From Marinobacter nanhaiticus D15-8W (GTDB lineage Bacteria > Pseudomonadota > Gammaproteobacteria > Pseudomonadales > Oleiphilaceae): a stretch of 64,000 nucleotides of DNA. The position numbers and the translations under genes are program-made. The notes under the pieces are model-generated. The model did not search any database. It was given only the letters and a program-made list of their open reading frames with translations, and had not been told where the DNA came from. Below, piece after piece: positions 60,272 through 64,000 of the stretch. Location of the stretch: the NCBI RefSeq assembly GCF_036511935.1, contig NZ_AP028878.1:4526001-4590000 (forward strand). The letters are read 5' to 3'. Numbering within the stretch: the stretch's first letter is position 1; the number at the start of each line of letters is the position of its first letter.

Positions 60272-61987
60272 ATGACCTTCTGTCGAGTTCTTTGTATTGC
60301 TGTCATCGTTCTAATCGCGCAATCCGCTTTGTCATCCGAACGTCCGCAGAGTCCGGTCGTCGCCTCCCAATTGGTTTCCGAAATCGGCTTCCTGCATGAG
60401 GCCCAGGACACGCCCTTATCCCTGGAGGCCGCACGAAAACGATTTGAAAGTGGCAACGCACAGTCAGCCGCACACAGCTTCCTGACCTTTGGTATTGGCT
60501 CCAAACCGGTATGGGTGCGGCTCGGCCTCGATAACCCGACGGATGTCACGCTTCGACGACGACTGACTGCTGCCGAAACGTGGATCGATCAGGTCGATGT
60601 TTACCAGGTCACCAGCGGTGGCCTGTTGCACCACTGGCAGGCAGGCGATGCAAAGCCCCGGGATAGGCATCTCCTTCCAGCCGTTGGCCTCGTTTTCGAT
60701 GTAGACGTTCCTCCCGGGCAAAGCGCGATCTACATCCGCGGGCAAACATTCGATCCCATGACGCTGCCGATCGCGCTCCTGTCCGCTGCCGAGTCACGCA
60801 CACACTATATGCTGACCCAGATGGCCTACGGGTTGCTCTACGGAATCCTGCTCACGCTCATTGCCTATAACCTGCTGCTTTACCGGACCTTCAAGCTACT
60901 GAGCGCGCTGGCCTATTCCATCTATATCGGTAGCTTTATCATGCTTAACACGGGCTACGTGGGCTATGGCTCTTACTGGCTTTATCCGGAAAGCCCCCAG
61001 ATCCAGAACTATCTCACACTGCTACTCATGGTGCTGCACGGCATTTGCGGGCTCTCGTTCGCGCTGGCATTCCTTTCAGTCAAGGAGAACCTGCCAAGGG
61101 TAAGACGCGCTGTGCTCGCCTATATGGCCGTCGGCCTTGTCGTCATCGTGCCCTTGATCATTGCCCGGAATCAGCTGTACGCCGCGACCTTTGCCTTTGG
61201 GTATCTGTCACTTACGACGCTGGTGATGATTGTGCTGGGGGTACTCAGTCGCAAACACATCGCGAATGCCAACACCTACCTTGCGGCGGTTCTGGCCAGC
61301 ATGATTGGCGTGTTGGCCACCGCGCTGACGGTTTGGGGCGCTATTCCCTATACCCATCAGGGTTACCACGCCGCCGAGTTTGGCGTGGTTATCGAGGCTG
61401 TGCTGCTGGCCCTCATCCTGGGCAAGAAACTGAAAGCCATCGAAACCGAGCGCATCGACGCCCAATACCTGTCCTCCCACGATGCGTTGACCAACCTCCA
61501 CAACCGACGCTCGTTCCTTGAAGTGGGGAATAAACTGCTTCACGTCGCGGTGCGCAAGCAGCGTCCAATGAGCCTGGTGCTTATCGACATCGACCACTTC
61601 AAGGCCGTCAACGATCGCTATGGCCACCAGACGGGCGACCGGGCCCTGGTTCACCTTGCCCGCCTGCTGATGGACAACGTACGGGATGGTGACATCGTCG
61701 CGCGTTGGGGTGGCGAGGAAATCGTGTTGTTGCTGCCGGAAACCACCATTGATGAGGCTGTTTTCTTCGCCGAAAGACTGCGCACGAAAATTGCCTCTAC
61801 GCCGATGGTGGCTGGTCACCATGAGATAACGATGACGGTCTGCTTCGGCGTTGCCTCAAGAAAGAAGGACGAGACGCTGGATAATCTTTTCGGCGAGGCG
61901 GACCGGCAGCTCTACAGTGCCAAGGCCGGAGGACGCAATCGCGTGGAGCCGCATGCGCCACTGTCCGCTATGAAAGCATCAGCCTAG
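60272..61987 (+). CDS. 7TM-DISM GGDEF diguanylate cyclase
   Basis: This 571-residue protein has a signal peptide (to about ALSSE), a periplasmic DISM-type domain (about 30-170), seven membrane helices (about 185-390) and a GGDEF domain (about 405-560) with GGEEI and an RDGD inhibitory site five residues before it. The seven-helix DISM arrangement senses extracytoplasmic ligands and signals by cyclic di-GMP. The ATG at 60272 is preferred to a TTG at 60248. Confidence 0.88.
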   Translation: MTFCRVLCIAVIVLIAQSALSSERPQSPVVASQLVSEIGFLHEAQDTPLSLEAARKRFESGNAQSAAHSFLTFGIGSKPVWVRLGLDNPTDVTLRRRLTAAETWIDQVDVYQVTSGGLLHHWQAGDAKPRDRHLLPAVGLVFDVDVPPGQSAIYIRGQTFDPMTLPIALLSAAESRTHYMLTQMAYGLLYGILLTLIAYNLLLYRTFKLLSALAYSIYIGSFIMLNTGYVGYGSYWLYPESPQIQNYLTLLLMVLHGICGLSFALAFLSVKENLPRVRRAVLAYMAVGLVVIVPLIIARNQLYAATFAFGYLSLTTLVMIVLGVLSRKHIANANTYLAAVLASMIGVLATALTVWGAIPYTHQGYHAAEFGVVIEAVLLALILGKKLKAIETERIDAQYLSSHDALTNLHNRRSFLEVGNKLLHVAVRKQRPMSLVLIDIDHFKAVNDRYGHQTGDRALVHLARLLMDNVRDGDIVARWGGEEIVLLLPETTIDEAVFFAERLRTKIASTPMVAGHHEITMTVCFGVASRKKDETLDNLFGEADRQLYSAKAGGRNRVEPHAPLSAMKASA

Positions 61988-62048
61988 CGTGCGTAAAGAC
62001 CAACAGGTAGGCACCCGGAAAATACTGTGACGAGAAAGGAGTGCGGTC

Positions 62049-62537
62049 ATGTCGATCAGGCATGCTTCGGAAAGCGATTTGGCGAGGATCGTGGAGATTT
62101 ACAACGCGGCTATTCCTTCCAGGCGCTCCACAGCGGATACAGAGCCGGTCACGCCCGATGCGCGCCATGACTGGTTTCGACAGCACCGGGCGCACCGGCG
62201 GCCGCTCTGGGTCTGGGAAGAGGCCGGTCACGTCGCGGCCTGGGTCAGCTTCGAGGATTTCTACGGACGGCCTGCCTACCGACATACAGCGGAACTGAGC
62301 ATCTATGTCGCACCGGAATACCAGCGTCGCCGACTGGGCGCGAAATTACTCGGGGAAGCCCTGAAACAGGCCCCTGAACTCGGGATCAAGTCTTTGGTGG
62401 GTTACGTGTTCTCGCACAACGAAGCCAGCATTCGACTGCTGCAGTCGATCGGTTTCGAGGAGTGGGGACGACTGCCCGATATCGCCGAAATGGACGGCAA
62501 TGAATACAGCCTGAGCATCATGGGGAAGAGACTTTAA
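62049..62537 (+). CDS. GNAT acetyltransferase (phosphinothricin-type)
   Basis: This 162-residue protein has SIRHASESDLARIVEIYNAAI at the N-terminus and the acetyl-CoA loop APEYQRRRLGAKLL, plus NEASIRLLQSIGFEEWG, all typical of the PAT/Bar subgroup of GNAT proteins. It may N-acetylate an amino-acid analogue such as methionine sulfoximine. AAAGGAG lies 7 bases before the ATG. Confidence 0.87.
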   Translation: MSIRHASESDLARIVEIYNAAIPSRRSTADTEPVTPDARHDWFRQHRAHRRPLWVWEEAGHVAAWVSFEDFYGRPAYRHTAELSIYVAPEYQRRRLGAKLLGEALKQAPELGIKSLVGYVFSHNEASIRLLQSIGFEEWGRLPDIAEMDGNEYSLSIMGKRL

Positions 62538-62620
62538 GGCCTGCTTAGCATGTCGATATAGCAGGGAAAAGCCGGACAGAATGGTTTTGGACGTACCTGG
62601 AAGCATTCCGCCCCGGTCGA

Positions 62621-62860
62621 TTATCCCCGCGAGCCCCCTAACCGGCTCAGCCGCCCTATCACAGTGCGTATTACATCGCTCCGCGCGCGACGCTGGTCCC
62701 GCTTCACCTGTTCCAAATCAATGCCCCCCTGTCCGTCCCGGTACCTGGCAGGAATGCTTGCCTTGAGCGGGGCTTCGCTATATCCATGCCCAACCCTGAC
62801 CTGCTCGCGGGGTAGCAGTGGGTAGGCACTGCGAAAGTACTGTGCTTCACCTGAAATCAT
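62621..62860 (-). CDS. Small hypothetical protein
   Basis: This 79-residue charged protein (MISGEAQYFRSAYPLLPREQV) ends in a basic helix (DQRRARSDVIRTVIGRLSRL). GGAGGAGG and GGAAGAAG precede the ATG. It is divergent from the LysR gene. It is unrecognised and could be spurious, but the ribosome binding site and composition favour a real gene. Confidence 0.45.
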   Translation of the reverse strand: MISGEAQYFRSAYPLLPREQVRVGHGYSEAPLKASIPARYRDGQGGIDLEQVKRDQRRARSDVIRTVIGRLSRLGGSRG

Positions 62861-63008
62861 CTTCTTCCGACCTCCTCCACCGCGTGGCAGACGCGTTGGT
62901 TATCTTGTGGACTCGGTACGATGCTAACGTTGTTCTAAACTGCAACACATTCCAAAAGCACGAGTGCTAACTTTGCAAAATCGAACAACCAAAAATCGGA
63001 AGCAACCT

Positions 63009-63938
63009 GTGCCCACGACACAGAAAGCGCGTAATCACCTGGCCTGGAACGACTTCGAGTTAGTCCTGGCGATTGCCTCTACTGGCTCTCTGTCAGGCGC
63101 TGCACGCGCGCTGGGCGTCAGCCACGCGACCGTTTTCCGCCGCCTGGGCGATGTCGAACAGCGCCTGGGCGTTACGCTGTTTGACCGGAGTCGTACCGGC
63201 TACCGACCCACTATCGCCGGTGAAGAGCTGGCCGAAACGGCCAAGGTCATGGATGAGGCAGCCCTGGCCGCCGAGCGTAAGGTTGCAGGCCGCGACCTGG
63301 AACCCAGCGGGGAAATCTGGACCACGACAACGGATTCCCTGCTCATGGGCCTGTTGGCGCCCTTGTTCACGCAGTTCCGGGCCAGGTACCCCGGTATCCT
63401 GTTGGATGTTGCCGTTTCCAATCAGCTATTCAACCTGACACGGCGGGAGGCCGATGTCGCCATCCGTCCATCCAATCGGCCACCGGAAAACCTGATCGGC
63501 CGGCCGCTGACAACCATTGGCCAGGCGGTATATGGGCACCGGGACTTCGACCTGTCCCCTGGGGAGGCTATCGATGCCTATGCCGGCCTACCCTGGATCG
63601 GGGCCGGCCCCCGACTGACGGATTCAGCACTGGACCAATGGATGGACAGGAATGCGTTGAAAGCCGCCTGTATCTATCGCGTCGATACGCTGGTCAGCAT
63701 ATTGAGCGCCGTTCGCTCCGGGATGGGGCTGGCAGTGCTGCCGTGTTATCTCGCCGATGGCGACGCGGAGGTTGTCCAGCTGACGGACCCGATTCCCGAG
63801 CTGGAGTATGGTTTGTGGTTCCTGATGCACCCCGACCTGCGAGGCGTCGTCAGGATCCATGCCCTTATGGATTTCCTGACCGAGACCATACGGGCACAGG
63901 AGGGGCGTCTGGCGGGGGCTAAAATTCCGCCCCATTAA
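63009..63938 (+). CDS. LysR-family regulator
   Basis: This 309-residue protein has a LysR HTH (IASTGSLSGAARALGVSHATVFRRLGDVE, then RTGYRPTIAGEEL) and an effector domain. The GTG at 63009 after GGAAG gives the usual LysR length; an upstream GTG at 62964 adds a charged tail. It may control the divergent small gene. Nothing is seen in 63939-64000. Confidence 0.87.
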   Translation: MPTTQKARNHLAWNDFELVLAIASTGSLSGAARALGVSHATVFRRLGDVEQRLGVTLFDRSRTGYRPTIAGEELAETAKVMDEAALAAERKVAGRDLEPSGEIWTTTTDSLLMGLLAPLFTQFRARYPGILLDVAVSNQLFNLTRREADVAIRPSNRPPENLIGRPLTTIGQAVYGHRDFDLSPGEAIDAYAGLPWIGAGPRLTDSALDQWMDRNALKAACIYRVDTLVSILSAVRSGMGLAVLPCYLADGDAEVVQLTDPIPELEYGLWFLMHPDLRGVVRIHALMDFLTETIRAQEGRLAGAKIPPH

Positions 63939-64000
63939 CTCGCCCTAGTGGAAACGCAACACCAACGCGACTGACGGTCCAGTCTCGGCTGTTCGTTCCT

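Overview
The window reads as chromosomal DNA of a high-GC marine gammaproteobacterium. The paired TRAP and TTT carriers, the PQQ-alcohol operon architecture and the interspersed palindromes fit a Marinobacter- or Halomonas-like genome, but this is inferred from gene content and the species is not certain. Most of the window is GC-rich. About 27.0-32.4 kb is clearly AT-rich and looks acquired.

Layout. (1) 1-2.1 kb, minus strand: pqqA, pqqB, pqqC and the start of pqqD, the PQQ cofactor operon, which continues off the left edge. (2) 2.6-14.8 kb, plus strand: an oxidative hexuronate pathway. It holds a KdgD-type dehydratase, a TTT transporter (TctCBA), a TRAP transporter (DctPQM), an enolase-superfamily cycloisomerase, a lactone isomerase, a uronate dehydrogenase, an Ldh2-family oxidoreductase and a GntR regulator. 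(3) 15.2-26.8 kb: quinoprotein alcohol oxidation. It holds an ExaC aldehyde dehydrogenase, a PQQ alcohol dehydrogenase with the Asp-x-Asp lanthanide signature, a four-gene operon (cytochrome c, periplasmic binding protein, SoxYZ-like carrier, metallohydrolase) and a divergent ABC transporter with a beta-propeller protein. A shared TTGGTAGTA motif precedes three of these units. (4) 27.0-31.4 kb: AT-rich genes separated by integron attC-like sites, including a 740-residue protein with two nucleotide-hydrolase-like domains and a P-loop ATPase, which is a candidate defence gene. (5) 32.6-34.1 kb: an AbiE-type toxin-antitoxin pair. (6) 34.3-45.5 kb: mixed genes (RNase J-like protein, permease, DUF418, serine hydrolase, diguanylate cyclase, SDR with AraC regulator, zinc peptidase). 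(7) 45.7-50.2 kb: an AraC regulator and a compact operon encoding a 63-residue peptide made mostly of Gly-Thr-Val-Gly repeats, a radical SAM/SPASM enzyme, an Fe/2-oxoglutarate dioxygenase and an AzlC/AzlD exporter. This looks like an uncharacterised ribosomal-peptide pathway and is the most interesting part of the window. (8) 50.4-64 kb: hydrolases, oxidoreductases, regulators, a YeeE/YedE sulfur-transport module with a Crp/Fnr regulator, and a second diguanylate cyclase.

The pqq genes supply the cofactor for the alcohol dehydrogenase of region 3, which passes electrons to the neighbouring cytochrome c while ExaC oxidises the aldehyde. The uronate genes form an almost complete route to 2-oxoglutarate semialdehyde; no dedicated dehydrogenase for the last step is visible. 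Two families of palindromic intergenic repeats are scattered from 31 to 55 kb, mainly in gaps beside accessory genes. No tRNA, rRNA, CRISPR array, integrase or intact insertion sequence was seen.
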